Below, piece after piece: positions 9,594-17,829 of a stretch of 64,000 nt of DNA. A program made the translations under genes and the position numbers. The notes under the pieces are model-generated. The model did not search any database. It was not told where the DNA came from and saw only the letters and a program-made list of their open reading frames with translations. The stretch comes from Rhodobacteraceae bacterium EhC02 (lineage in GTDB: Bacteria > Pseudomonadota > Alphaproteobacteria > Rhodobacterales > Rhodobacteraceae): contig LXYH01000021.1 in NCBI GenBank assembly GCA_001650895.1, forward strand, positions 1 to 64,000, in the 5' to 3' direction. Position 1 is the first letter of the stretch. Each line of letters begins with the position of its first letter.

Positions 9594-10820
9594 TTACTGC
9601 GAGAACGACTTGAGATACTCGTTGATCGCGGCGATCTCGTCTTCTTTCTTCAGTCCGGCAAAGGACATCTTGGTGCCCTTCACGTAGTCGCGCGGCTTGG
9701 TCAGGAACGCGGCCATGGTTTCCTCGTTCCAGACGGTGCCGGCGGCCCCCATCTCGGTCATGGTCTTGGAATAGCCGAAGCCTTCGACGCCACCCAGCGC
9801 CCGGCCCATCACCCCGTTGAGCTGCGGACCGGTCTTGTTCTGCGCGCCCTCGCCCACCTGGTGGCAGGCCGCACATTTCTTGAAGACCTTCTCGCCCGCG
9901 GCAACCAGTTCCATGTCCAGACCACCAGCCGCCGCCGGCGCGGCAGCTTCCTGCGTGGCGGCAGGCGCTTCGGTGCTGGCAACCTGTTCGGTCGCGGGGG
10001 CTGCTTCGGCGGTTTCGGCCGCAGCTTCCGCAGCCTGCTCGGCCTCGAAAGCCACACGCGCGGCAGTCTGGTCAGGCGTCACGTCCAGAACGGTGGCGCG
10101 CATCGTGATCTCGACCGTGTCCTTGCAGTTCTCCATGCAGGGTTCCTGCGAGAAGACGGGCAATTCGGTCTGGTCGCGATCATCGATGATGAAGCCGCCC
10201 GCGTTGGGCAATTCGATTTCGGTGAAGTTCTCGTTCGACAGAACGAAATCGTCCTCAACCAGGTCGTTGGAATAAAGGATATAGGCCGTGATGGCATAGA
10301 CCTCGTCCGCCGACAGGCTTTGCGCGTTGCCGAAGGGCATCGAGCGGTGCACATAGTCCCAGACGGTCGACAGGTAGGGCCAGTAGGATCCCACCGTCTT
10401 GAGCGGGTCCTCGCGGTCCAGCGTATCGGTGCCACCGGCCAGCTTGGGCCAGTTGTCGACACCTTCGGCAAACACACCATGGCAGACCGCGCAATAATCC
10501 TGGAACAGGGTATCGCCATCCTCGACGCTGCCCGAACCGACCGGCAGGCCGGTTCCGTTGGGGCTGACGTCCATATCCCACGCCGCGACCTCTTCGGGCA
10601 GGGCCAGGCGGCCAATGCCCATCGGGCCATCGCTGGGCGTGGTGCTGGCCACGGCCGGGCGCACCATGAACCCGATATCGGGGTTGGCGGGCGCCTCGCC
10701 CATCACGCGGGATTCGGTCGGCATCGGTGCCACGAAGCGATCGGCAAAGTTGTAGGCCCCGGTCAGAAGTGCCACGGCACCGACGCCAAGACCACCGTAG
10801 AGATTAAGAGATTTCGACAT
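9594..10820 (-). CDS. soxD: Sulfane dehydrogenase diheme cytochrome subunit SoxD
   Basis: SoxD is the electron-accepting partner of the molybdoprotein SoxC. The complex removes six electrons from the sulfane sulfur held on SoxYZ. The 408-residue protein has an N-terminal hydrophobic segment (about residues 8-26) that exports or anchors it. The first haem domain has CAVCH (about residue 118). A long Ala/Glu-rich linker (residues 250-300) leads to a second, c550-like domain with CAACHQVGEGAQNKTGPQLNGVMGRA. Its start overlaps the end of soxC by 17 bases, implying coupled translation. The linker is longer and more repetitive than the rest of the protein. Confidence 0.93.
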   Translation of the reverse strand: MSKSLNLYGGLGVGAVALLTGAYNFADRFVAPMPTESRVMGEAPANPDIGFMVRPAVASTTPSDGPMGIGRLALPEEVAAWDMDVSPNGTGLPVGSGSVEDGDTLFQDYCAVCHGVFAEGVDNWPKLAGGTDTLDREDPLKTVGSYWPYLSTVWDYVHRSMPFGNAQSLSADEVYAITAYILYSNDLVEDDFVLSNENFTEIELPNAGGFIIDDRDQTELPVFSQEPCMENCKDTVEITMRATVLDVTPDQTAARVAFEAEQAAEAAAETAEAAPATEQVASTEAPAATQEAAAPAAAGGLDMELVAAGEKVFKKCAACHQVGEGAQNKTGPQLNGVMGRALGGVEGFGYSKTMTEMGAAGTVWNEETMAAFLTKPRDYVKGTKMSFAGLKKEDEIAAINEYLKSFSQ

Positions 10821-12087
10821 TTTCAGCCTCCCCGTTCGGTTTCACCCACCAGGTCTGGATACAGTTGTTGTGATAGACCGAGTTCAGGCCGCGAATGTCG
10901 CGCAGCTGCGTCTTGGTCGGCTGGACATAGCCCGTCTCGTCATGGGCGCGGGCCTGCAGAAGCATCTCTTCGCCGTCCCAGTTGTGATCGAAATAGAACC
11001 GGGTCAGCGCCTTGGCCTGACCAGGTGCCGCCAGGCGCGCCTGATGCCAGGTTTTGCCGCCATCGGTGGTCACGTCGACACGGGTGATCGCGCCACGGCC
11101 CGACCATGCCAGGCCGGTGATGACCAGCGGGCCCTTGCCGTGATGGATCGGTGCCTGCGGGCTGGGGCTGGTGATCACGGATTTCGCATCCATCACCCAC
11201 GTCCACTTGCGCGAGGTGCCATCGGCCAGCGTGTCGGTGTATTTCGAGGTTTCCTCGCGGCTTTCCACGGGGCCATCCATGACCTCGACGCGGCGCAGCC
11301 ACTTGACCCACATGTTGCCTTCCCAGCCCGGCACGACCAGGCGCACGGGATAGCCATGTTCCTTGCGCAGCGCCTCGCCATTGGCCTTGAAGGCCACCAG
11401 CACGTCGTCCAGCGCCTTTTCCATCGGGATCGAGCGGCCGTTGGACGAGGCATCGGCCCCTTCCACGTAGACCCACTTGTCCGACAGGTCGCCCGCCGCA
11501 TCCAGACCGGCTTCGGTCAGCAGGGTGCGCAGCGAGACGCCGGTGTATTCCATGTTGTGGATCATGCCGTGGGTGAACTGCGCGCCGTTCAGCTGCGCGC
11601 CGGCCCATTCCATGCCCGTGTTGGCGGCGCATTCGCAGAAATACACGTGCTGCTCACGGGGGAAACGCTCGAGATCCTCGTAGGTGAAGATCAGCGGGCG
11701 GTCCACCAGCCCGTTGATCATCAGGCGGTATTCCTTTTTCGACAGCTCGATCGCGCCGGAATGGTGCCGCTCGAAGGCGCAGCCCTGCGGCGTGATCGTG
11801 CCGTCAAGCGCATGGATCGGGGTGAAGTTGATCGAACTGATCACGTCAGCCGTCAGCCATTCGACATTGCGGCGCACCACGTCGGATTCGAACTTGATCG
11901 GCATGCCGTAGGGCGTGGCGTCCACACCGTCGCCCAGGCCGCTGGCCCAGGGCTGGATCTCGGTGATCAGCGGGTCGGGACCCGCCGCCTTGGCTGCAGT
12001 GGCCCCTGCCACCGCACCACCTGCGGCCAGCGCGCCCCGAAGGAACGCGCGACGCGAGGATTTCATGTCATTGGAGCTGGCTGTCAT
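10804..12087 (-). CDS. soxC: Sulfane dehydrogenase molybdenum subunit SoxC
   Basis: This 427-residue sulfite-oxidase-family enzyme carries Mo-molybdopterin and oxidises protein-bound sulfane sulfur together with SoxD. It has a twin-arginine signal, SRRAFLRG followed by an alanine/glycine-rich stretch. The molybdenum-ligating cysteine lies in VYFCECAANTGMEWAG (about residue 150). A dimerisation domain follows from about residue 290, with VDVTTDGGKTWHQARL. The ATG at 12087 is preceded by AAGGAGG nine bases upstream. A 111-base gap from soxB holds a palindromic operator candidate and a duplicated hairpin, so this gene may have its own control. Confidence 0.94.
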   Translation of the reverse strand: MTASSNDMKSSRRAFLRGALAAGGAVAGATAAKAAGPDPLITEIQPWASGLGDGVDATPYGMPIKFESDVVRRNVEWLTADVISSINFTPIHALDGTITPQGCAFERHHSGAIELSKKEYRLMINGLVDRPLIFTYEDLERFPREQHVYFCECAANTGMEWAGAQLNGAQFTHGMIHNMEYTGVSLRTLLTEAGLDAAGDLSDKWVYVEGADASSNGRSIPMEKALDDVLVAFKANGEALRKEHGYPVRLVVPGWEGNMWVKWLRRVEVMDGPVESREETSKYTDTLADGTSRKWTWVMDAKSVITSPSPQAPIHHGKGPLVITGLAWSGRGAITRVDVTTDGGKTWHQARLAAPGQAKALTRFYFDHNWDGEEMLLQARAHDETGYVQPTKTQLRDIRGLNSVYHNNCIQTWWVKPNGEAENVEIS

Positions 12088-12111
12088 TTGTCCTTGCCTC
12101 CTTTTCAGATC

Positions 12112-12137
12112 ATCAAATTCGCTTTTGTGAATTTGAT
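12112..12137. promoter_or_regulatory. Palindromic operator candidate upstream of soxC
   Basis: Arms ATCAAATTC and GAATTTGAT are perfect 9-base inverted repeats around an 8-base centre. The core ATTC-N8-GAAT is the form reported for the ArsR-type persulfide sensors SqrR/BigR. Read on the minus strand, the central 8 bases ACAAAAGC also match, apart from two bases, the centre of a second copy at 16368-16389. It lies 25-50 bases before the soxC start. Confidence 0.65.
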
Positions 12138-12156
12138 AGAGTCAAAATGGGTCCTT

Positions 12157-12201
12157 GGCAATGGGGGCTCACTCCCCCAAGGCCGCGGCAATGGGGGCTC
12201 A
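12157..12201 (-). repeat. Tandem hairpin duplication spanning the soxB stop
   Basis: The 15-base unit GGCAATGGGGGCTCA occurs twice, at 12157-12171 and 12187-12201, 30 bases apart. In the soxB mRNA each copy forms a short stem (five G against five C). The second copy contains the soxB stop codon, and the first contains another TGA in the same frame. Such GC stems after a stop could slow 3' decay or reduce readthrough into soxCD. Confidence 0.7.
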
Positions 12202-13896
12202 GGCCCCCACCACCTGCACGCTTGTGTTCGGGGCAACCTTCACGGTGCCCTGCTTGCGGATGTAGTCTTCGACCACATCCCAGATCTGCGGTCCTTCGGT
12301 GCCCTCGTTGACCGAGGCCCAACCGGCCACCACATAGGTTTTCGCAGGATCGATCGCCTCGCCCGTCTTGAGAAGGGTCATGTCGCTGATCCGCTGGCCC
12401 ATCGGCTTGGACACGTCGATGCGGTAGCCCAGGCCACCCACGCGCACCATGTCGCCGCCCTGCTGGTAGTAGGGATCGGGATTGAACAGGTTGTCGCCCA
12501 CGTCTTCCAGGATGACGTTCAGGAATTCGCCGGTCATTTCCGTTCGGTAAGCCTGGCCATAGGTCATCGAGGTGACGTTGTGGATATCCTCGCGGGTGAT
12601 GTCCTGCCCCGGCAGGATCGACGGGCCCCAGCGCACGCCGGGCGACATCGCGATATCGGCCTCGCGCTCGGTGATCAGCGCGTCGCAGATCAGGTCATCC
12701 CAGGTGCCGTTGAAGTTGCCGCGACGATAGAGCAGCGTATCGGCCTGGCCGATCACCTCGGACAGCTTGTCCGCGAAGGGTGCACGCTGTTCGTCGATCA
12801 GGGCCGCCACCTCGGCGTCGGGGGTGATCACATCCGAGAAGATCGGGATAAGCTTGTGGCGGAAGCCCATCAGGCGGCCTTCGCGCACGTCCAGATCGAC
12901 GCGGCTGACGAATTTGCCGTTCGACCCGGATGCGATCAGGATCGTCTCGCCGATCAGGACCGGTTCGGGCAGCGCGTCATGGGTATGGCCGGTCAGGATC
13001 ACGTCGATGCCGGTCACGCGACTGGCCATCTTCTTGTCCACGTCAAAGCCGTTGTGGCTGAGGCAGACAACAAGCTCGGCGCCCTCGGCGCGCACCTCGT
13101 CCACGACTTCCTGCATGCGCTGATCGCGGATGCCGAAGCTGTATTCGGGGAACATCCAGCCGGGGTTGGCGATGGGCATATAGGGGAACGCTTGCCCGAT
13201 CACGGCGATCTTGACGCCGCCGCGTTCGAAGAACTGGTAGGGTTTGAAATCCTCGGACGGCTCGTCCCATTCGGCGTCGAAGATATTCGCGCCAAGGGCG
13301 GCGAAAGGCAGCCCCTCGACCAGCTCGCGGACACGTTCGGTGCCAAGCGTGAATTCCCAGTGGAAGGTCATCGCATCGGGCTTGAGCGCGTTCATCACGT
13401 TGACCACGTCCTGGCCCTGCGTGTGATAGCAGGTGTAAGAACCGTGCCATGTGTCGCCGCCATCCAGCAGCAGCGCATCCGGGCGCTCGGCGCGGATCGC
13501 GTTCACGACCGTGGCGACGCGATCCATGCCGCCCATGCGGCCATAGGTTTTCGCCAGCGCGGTGAAGTCATTGTAGGTCAGCGCATAGGCCGAGGCAGAG
13601 CCGTCGTCGATCCCGTAGAGCTTGCGGAAATCGGCGCCCGTGATGTGGGGCACATGGCCCTTGTTGTCACCGACGCCCAGGTTGATCTCGGGCTCGCGGA
13701 AAAAGATCGGCTTGAGCTGCGCGTGGATGTCCGTGATGTGGATCAACGAGACGTTGCCGAAGGTGTCGAACTGCAACAGTTGATCCTGCGTCAGGCTCTG
13801 CTGCGCGGCAAGGCGCGCCCAGTTGCCGAAACCCGATGCGCCCACAAGCGCGGATGCGGCCATACCGACCTGAAGAAAATCACGGCGAGAGATCAT
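12199..13896 (-). CDS. soxB: Thiosulfohydrolase SoxB
   Basis: SoxB is a dimanganese 5'-nucleotidase-family enzyme that hydrolyses the terminal sulfone of SoxY-bound S-thiosulfonate to sulfate. The 565-residue protein starts with a twin-arginine signal (MISRRDFLQVG). Metal-ligand blocks are IHITDIHAQLKP near residue 55, LLLDGGDTWHGSYTC near 156, CLSHNGFDVD near 276 and ILTGHTHDALPEP near 300. An upstream in-frame start at 13944 would lengthen the N-terminus before the Tat signal. The ATG at 13896, with GGAG nine bases upstream, is preferred. It is separated from soxA by 135 bases containing a strong terminator. Confidence 0.95.
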   Translation of the reverse strand: MISRRDFLQVGMAASALVGASGFGNWARLAAQQSLTQDQLLQFDTFGNVSLIHITDIHAQLKPIFFREPEINLGVGDNKGHVPHITGADFRKLYGIDDGSASAYALTYNDFTALAKTYGRMGGMDRVATVVNAIRAERPDALLLDGGDTWHGSYTCYHTQGQDVVNVMNALKPDAMTFHWEFTLGTERVRELVEGLPFAALGANIFDAEWDEPSEDFKPYQFFERGGVKIAVIGQAFPYMPIANPGWMFPEYSFGIRDQRMQEVVDEVRAEGAELVVCLSHNGFDVDKKMASRVTGIDVILTGHTHDALPEPVLIGETILIASGSNGKFVSRVDLDVREGRLMGFRHKLIPIFSDVITPDAEVAALIDEQRAPFADKLSEVIGQADTLLYRRGNFNGTWDDLICDALITEREADIAMSPGVRWGPSILPGQDITREDIHNVTSMTYGQAYRTEMTGEFLNVILEDVGDNLFNPDPYYQQGGDMVRVGGLGYRIDVSKPMGQRISDMTLLKTGEAIDPAKTYVVAGWASVNEGTEGPQIWDVVEDYIRKQGTVKVAPNTSVQVVGA

Positions 13897-13988
13897 GATC
13901 CCGTGCTCCGATAGGTTAGAGTGTTCCCGGACCGCTGCCCGCAAAGGCCAGCGGCTTGGCCTGTTTGGCCCGTCTTTTCAAAAGCTTG

Positions 13989-14024
13989 CAAAAAAATATC
14001 GGGGGCGGGCCTGCCGCCCCCGAT
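13989..14024 (-). terminator. Strong rho-independent terminator between soxA and soxB
   Basis: On the minus strand ATCGGGGGCGG and the complementary CCGCCCCCGAT form a stem of about eleven pairs with a small loop. A run of seven T follows almost directly. It sits 8 bases past the soxA stop and about 93 bases before the soxB start, inside the presumed operon. Confidence 0.85.
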
Positions 14025-14031
14025 GAATGGT

Positions 14032-14886
14032 TCAGTTCCGAACCGAGGGGCCTTCGACCGACAGGCCGTTACCGCGGCTGGCCACGTAAAGCTCCAGCGC
14101 GACGAATTCGGGGCTACCTGCCTCGAATGTGTGGGCGCGGGTGTCGCGGATGCAGCCCTTGAAGCGGGCGTGAACCTGGTTCAGCTTGGCGTTCTTCAGA
14201 CGATAGGTCGGAAAGCCGTTGATCTGACCCTGGCTCAGGTGATCGGCGCGGATCATGTTGCCATAGTTGTCTTCGTGGCAGTTGGCGCAAGACAGCTCCA
14301 GCTGGCCGAAACGGGTGTAGTAGATTTCCTTGCCCGCTTCCCAGGTCGCCTGAACGGGACCGTCGATCACCACGTCCACCGGCATGCCGCGCGACTGCAC
14401 GGAAATCAGCGCTTCCATGTTGGTCATCTGGCCGCTGGTGTACTTGTAGGGCTCAGCCTTCATGTTCTCCGTGCGGCAGCCATTGATCTGCATCGCCAGA
14501 GTGCGCACTTCGCCCGCGGTCTCGTTCCACTTGGGATAAACGGCGCGAACGCCCTTCATGCTTTCCTCGGGCGTGCCGTGGCAGGATGCGCAGGACTTGC
14601 CCGCTTCGCCTTCGACCTTGTTCCACTGGTCAAGGCCAAGATCGGCGAAGACCATGCCGGGGTTGTCGAAGTCATCCATCTGCAGGGCCTGGGTCTCATC
14701 CTCGCGGAAGCGCCAGCCGGAATAGATGGTGTCCAGCGCATCGGACAGATGCGCGGGTGCTGCGGTCTCGGTGACCATGTCCAGTTCGCCATTGATGGCC
14801 AGCGAGTCCTCGTCAGGATCTGCCAGCGTCATTGCCGGAACCGAGAGAAGCAGTGCGGCCACAGCCGTCATTGCCTTGAATTTCAT
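14032..14886 (-). CDS. soxA: Thiosulfate-oxidising diheme cytochrome SoxA
   Basis: SoxA pairs with SoxX to attach thiosulfate oxidatively to the cysteine of SoxY. The 284-residue protein has a signal peptide of about 22 residues and two haem motifs, CASCH (about residue 98) and CANCH (about 199). The cysteine in HARFKGCIRDTRAHTF (about 243) matches the conserved persulfide-modified haem ligand of the active site. It is preceded by soxZ 77 bases upstream and followed at once by a strong terminator, which sets soxXYZA apart from soxBCD. Confidence 0.95.
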   Translation of the reverse strand: MKFKAMTAVAALLLSVPAMTLADPDEDSLAINGELDMVTETAAPAHLSDALDTIYSGWRFREDETQALQMDDFDNPGMVFADLGLDQWNKVEGEAGKSCASCHGTPEESMKGVRAVYPKWNETAGEVRTLAMQINGCRTENMKAEPYKYTSGQMTNMEALISVQSRGMPVDVVIDGPVQATWEAGKEIYYTRFGQLELSCANCHEDNYGNMIRADHLSQGQINGFPTYRLKNAKLNQVHARFKGCIRDTRAHTFEAGSPEFVALELYVASRGNGLSVEGPSVRN

Positions 14887-14963
14887 GTAGTGCCCTCCCT
14901 TTTGGCTGCCCGAGGCGCGGTCCTTTTGACGCCGCGCCCCGAGATCTCGCTGGACCGTGCGGC

Positions 14964-15293
14964 TTAGCCGATCGCCACGGATTTGGTGTCCTCGTAGACC
15001 GAACCGTCGTCATCGTACCAGGTGAACTTCAGATCGCCTGCTTCGGGGATCACGGCCTCGAACTCGAAATACGGGTTGGTCGAGATCGCCGGCTCCATCT
15101 GGATGTCGATCACGGACGTGCCGTTGAATTCGCAGGTGAAGCGGTTGATGATCGAGCGCGGGATCGGGGTGCCGTCCGCGTTCTTGCGCTGTCCCGATTC
15201 CATCTGGTGGCTGATCAGGGTCTTCAGAACGACCGCCTCGCCGGCTGCTGCCTTGCTGGGGGCCTTGACGCGGGGTTTTACGCCTTCTGCCAT
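14964..15293 (-). CDS. soxZ: Sulfur carrier complex subunit SoxZ
   Basis: This 109-residue protein is the immunoglobulin-fold partner of SoxY. Family blocks are VVLKTLISHQMESGQRKNADG, the INRFTCEFNG segment, IQMEPAISTNPYFEFEA and LKFTWYDDDGSVYEDT. It lacks an export signal, consistent with export together with SoxY through the Tat system. AGGAG lies about eight bases before the ATG. It sits 71 bases after soxY and 77 before soxA in the same transcript. Confidence 0.95.
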   Translation of the reverse strand: MAEGVKPRVKAPSKAAAGEAVVLKTLISHQMESGQRKNADGTPIPRSIINRFTCEFNGTSVIDIQMEPAISTNPYFEFEAVIPEAGDLKFTWYDDDGSVYEDTKSVAIG

Positions 15294-15364
15294 TTTGTCT
15301 CTCCTAAATCTCTCTATGCGTTAACGAATGCCGGCCCCTCCGGACCAGCGAGCGATGACGCGGA

Positions 15365-15781
15365 TCAGCCGCCGCAGCCGCCAATGGTGACCTTCACGTT
15401 CGAGCTGGCCTTGGCAAAGCTGCCGTCAGCCATCTTCGCGATCGCGATCACGTCCTGGGTGCCTGCCAGACGGATGCGGGTCGACGCGGAATGCGCCCCG
15501 GACATCTCGCCGAAGGTGAAGGTTGCCACGCCCGGCGTCGGGTTGCCCGCAGCCAGAACCATGATCGACACGGCGCCCTCGGCCTCGACCGAGATCGGCA
15601 CGGTGTTGCCGTTTTCTGCGATTTCCGGTGCCGTCAGGGTCACACCGGCATCGGCCATGGCGGCGCCACCGGTGAAGGCGGCAATCGCGTCGTCGGCTGC
15701 CGCATTCGCCCGGAAGGGCAGTACGGTCAGAGCGACGGCACCCATGCCCAGCGCCAGAGTATCACGTCTTGTGAAATCCAT
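15365..15781 (-). CDS. soxY: Sulfur-carrier protein SoxY
   Basis: SoxY carries the pathway intermediates on a cysteine in a swinging C-terminal arm. That motif, GGCGG, forms the last five residues here, directly before the stop. The 138-residue protein has a twin-arginine signal (MDFTRRDTLALG), so SoxYZ is exported folded. The ATG at 15781 has AAGGAG eight bases upstream; the open frame continues to 15817, but that would put 12 extra residues before the Tat motif. It lies between soxX and soxZ. Confidence 0.95.
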   Translation of the reverse strand: MDFTRRDTLALGMGAVALTVLPFRANAAADDAIAAFTGGAAMADAGVTLTAPEIAENGNTVPISVEAEGAVSIMVLAAGNPTPGVATFTFGEMSGAHSASTRIRLAGTQDVIAIAKMADGSFAKASSNVKVTIGGCGG

Positions 15782-15813
15782 TCTGTTGTCTCCTTTTATC
15801 AAGCGCTTCCCGA

Positions 15814-16287
15814 TCACTCGTCTTTCAGAGTCATCAGGAACGCCACCACATCTTCGATCTGCTGTGCGGTCAGAAGCGGCTCGATCTTTTCGGCTGCCTT
15901 GCCCGTGTATGCGTTACCCGGACGGGTGAACCCGTCCACCTTGTAGAAGGCCGGCATGATCGTGCCGTCGTAGACCAACTTGGCATTGGCCACGATCCCG
16001 CGCAGTTCTGCCTCGTTCCAGCGGCTGCCGACACCGTCCAGCATCGGCCCCACGTTACCGGGGAAAGCCGCGCCCAGCCCCGTGATCTCGTGGCAGGCGA
16101 CGCAGTTGCCGATGGACCGGCTCGAGAACGCCTTGACGCCCTCTTCGGCGTTGCCAGGTGTCCCGGACAGCGACGCTTCGATGGCGCCGGCATCGGTGTA
16201 GACCACTTCGGCCGGTGCCACGGGCTCCGCCGCGAACGCGCCGGATGCCACGAGCGTTGCCGCCAGTGTCAATGTTGAAAGCCTCAT
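15814..16287 (-). CDS. soxX: Monohaem cytochrome c SoxX
   Basis: SoxX accepts electrons from SoxA during conjugation of thiosulfate to SoxY. The 157-residue protein has a signal peptide ending near GAFAA and one haem motif, CVACH (about residue 63). The family GNVGPMLDGVGSRWNEAELRG block follows. The methionine ligand lies in GTIMPAFYKVDG (about 110). It is the first gene of soxXYZA, and the 180-base gap upstream carries two candidate control sites. Confidence 0.95.
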   Translation of the reverse strand: MRLSTLTLAATLVASGAFAAEPVAPAEVVYTDAGAIEASLSGTPGNAEEGVKAFSSRSIGNCVACHEITGLGAAFPGNVGPMLDGVGSRWNEAELRGIVANAKLVYDGTIMPAFYKVDGFTRPGNAYTGKAAEKIEPLLTAQQIEDVVAFLMTLKDE

Positions 16288-16322
16288 GTTCCCTCCCTTA
16301 GCTACCAGGTCTTCTGGCTGAC

Positions 16323-16343
16323 TTAGCTTTGTATACCGTAGTC
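16323..16343 (-). promoter_or_regulatory. soxX promoter-region motif around GTATAC
   Basis: On the minus strand the sequence GAC-TACG-GTATACAAAG-CTAA lies with its GTATAC 44-49 bases before the soxX start. A very similar sequence sits at the same distance before soxV. TATACA could serve as a -10 element, or the palindromic hexamer could be a regulator half-site. Confidence 0.55.
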
Positions 16344-16367
16344 CACGCGCGGGGTTCCTTGCAACAA

Positions 16368-16389
16368 CAAATTCATAAAAACGAATTTG
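16368..16389. promoter_or_regulatory. Palindromic operator candidate in the soxW-soxX gap
   Basis: CAAATTC-N8-GAATTTG, with centre ATAAAAAC, is a perfect 7-base inverted repeat containing ATTC-N8-GAAT. It matches the element upstream of soxC at 20 of 22 positions when that one is read on the minus strand. It lies about 81 bases before the soxX start, just upstream of the GTATAC motif. Confidence 0.65.
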
Positions 16390-16467
16390 CTTATCTGAAA
16401 ACTCCGCGCAGCCCTTTCCGGGCCGTTGCGGGCAGATCGCGCGCCCTGCCCGTCGCAGCTTCCGCGA

Positions 16468-17034
16468 CTATTGCGAAAGCTGTCGTGCCAGGTATTTCTG
16501 GAAGGGCTCGTCGGTCTCGTATCCCTTCTCGACAACCCAGCGTAACATCGCAAGAGTAGTACCTTTCTTGAAGGCGCCGGGCATGACGGCAACCGCGGCC
16601 TGCGGGGCGGCGACGCCCTCTGGCACCTCTTCGGGGAAGAACATCAGCGTGGGGGTGAACATCAGCCCCCATTTGCGCGCCATCTCCTTTTCCGGCAGCA
16701 CCGCGCCGTCGAAATCGGTGACCTCGACATCGCCGAACATGTTCATCTGGATCACGAAGTAATTCTCGCGGATGAACGAATCGATCTCCGAATCGGGAAA
16801 GACCTCCTCGTGCATCTGCTTGCAGTAGATGCAGCCCCGCTGTTCGAAGATGATCGCCAGACGCTTGCCTTCGGCATTGGCCTCGGCCAGGTCCTCGCGC
16901 AGGTCCTTGAACGTGTCGCGCATCCAGGCGGCCTTGTGCAGCCCGTCATCACCCAGTTCCGCCGCCGCCACCGGCATGATGGCCAGCGCCAGAGCCGTGG
17001 ACGCCGCGGCCAGGGTTGTTCTCAGTCCTCTCAT
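16468..17034 (-). CDS. soxW: Periplasmic thioredoxin-like protein SoxW
   Basis: The 188-residue protein has a signal peptide of about 25 residues and a thioredoxin-like fold with the redox motif CIYC in EQRGCIYCKQMHEEVFP (about residue 67). A cis-proline region, GLMFTPTLMFF, lies near residue 128. It is thought to take reductant from SoxV and keep the SoxY cysteine active. The frame stays open upstream into soxV, but the ATG at 17034 has GGAGG close upstream and starts a proper signal peptide. soxV ends 23 bases before it. Confidence 0.9.
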   Translation of the reverse strand: MRGLRTTLAAASTALALAIMPVAAAELGDDGLHKAAWMRDTFKDLREDLAEANAEGKRLAIIFEQRGCIYCKQMHEEVFPDSEIDSFIRENYFVIQMNMFGDVEVTDFDGAVLPEKEMARKWGLMFTPTLMFFPEEVPEGVAAPQAAVAVMPGAFKKGTTLAMLRWVVEKGYETDEPFQKYLARQLSQ

Positions 17035-17057
17035 TCCATCCTCCCTCGATTTGCGCC

Positions 17058-17795
17058 CTACCCGAGCGACATGAACCCCGGAAACCAGCGGATCATCGCA
17101 TCCGCGATCAGATTGACCGCATTGGTGGCGATCAGGATCGCAAAGACGATCAGCATGACACCCATGATCTTTTCCACATGGCCCAGATAGCGGCGATTGC
17201 GCTGCATCCAGCCCAGGAACGGTTTGGCGAAAAGTGCGGCCACCACGAAAGGGGCCGTCATCGCAAGGCCATAGACCAGCAACAGGCTGCCGCCCTGCCA
17301 GATGTCGCCCATGCCGCTGGCCACCATCAGGATCGCCGCCAGCGCGGGGCCCACACAGGGCGTCCAGCCAAAGCCGAAGGCCAGCCCCATGACATAGGCG
17401 CCGATCACCGTCGTAGGCTCTGCCTTGCTTTCCAGCCGCGCCTCCCGGTACAGCAGCCCGATCCGCAGAATGCCCAGGAAATGCAGGCCGAACAGCAAAA
17501 GGATCGCGGCGGCCACATAGGACAGCGGCTGCCGCCATTGCGCGAAGGTCTGGCCCAGCGCCGTGGCCCCCATGCCCAGCATCACGAATATGGTGCTGAC
17601 GCCCAGGGCGAAAAACACCGCCGAGATCACCAGCCGCTTCTGCGCGCCGGGTACGATGGCCCCGTCATCGCGCAGCTCGGACATGGAAATGCCCGCCATG
17701 TAGCATAAATAGAATGGAACCATCGGCAGAATACAGGGCGTAAAGAAAGACAGCAGCCCCGCCAGCGCGGCCCCTGCATAGGAGATGTCCAGCAT
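17058..17795 (-). CDS. soxV: CcdA-type membrane thiol transporter SoxV
   Basis: This 245-residue integral membrane protein has about six transmembrane segments and belongs to the DsbD/CcdA family. It passes reducing power from cytoplasmic thioredoxin to periplasmic SoxW. The paired cysteines lie in FFTPCILPMVPFYLCYMAG (about residues 17-40) and GWTPCVGPALAAI (about 136). It is the first gene of the minus-strand sox run. AAGGAG lies upstream of its start, and the divergent soxS begins 117 bases away. Confidence 0.93.
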   Translation of the reverse strand: MLDISYAGAALAGLLSFFTPCILPMVPFYLCYMAGISMSELRDDGAIVPGAQKRLVISAVFFALGVSTIFVMLGMGATALGQTFAQWRQPLSYVAAAILLLFGLHFLGILRIGLLYREARLESKAEPTTVIGAYVMGLAFGFGWTPCVGPALAAILMVASGMGDIWQGGSLLLVYGLAMTAPFVVAALFAKPFLGWMQRNRRYLGHVEKIMGVMLIVFAILIATNAVNLIADAMIRWFPGFMSLG

Positions 17796-17829
17796 ATGCG
17801 GGACTCCTTGAATTATTCACATATTCAGA

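Noticed and set aside
15781-15817. Twelve-codon upstream extension of soxY
   Set aside because: It would place residues before the Tat signal, while AAGGAG precedes the ATG at 15781 by eight bases.
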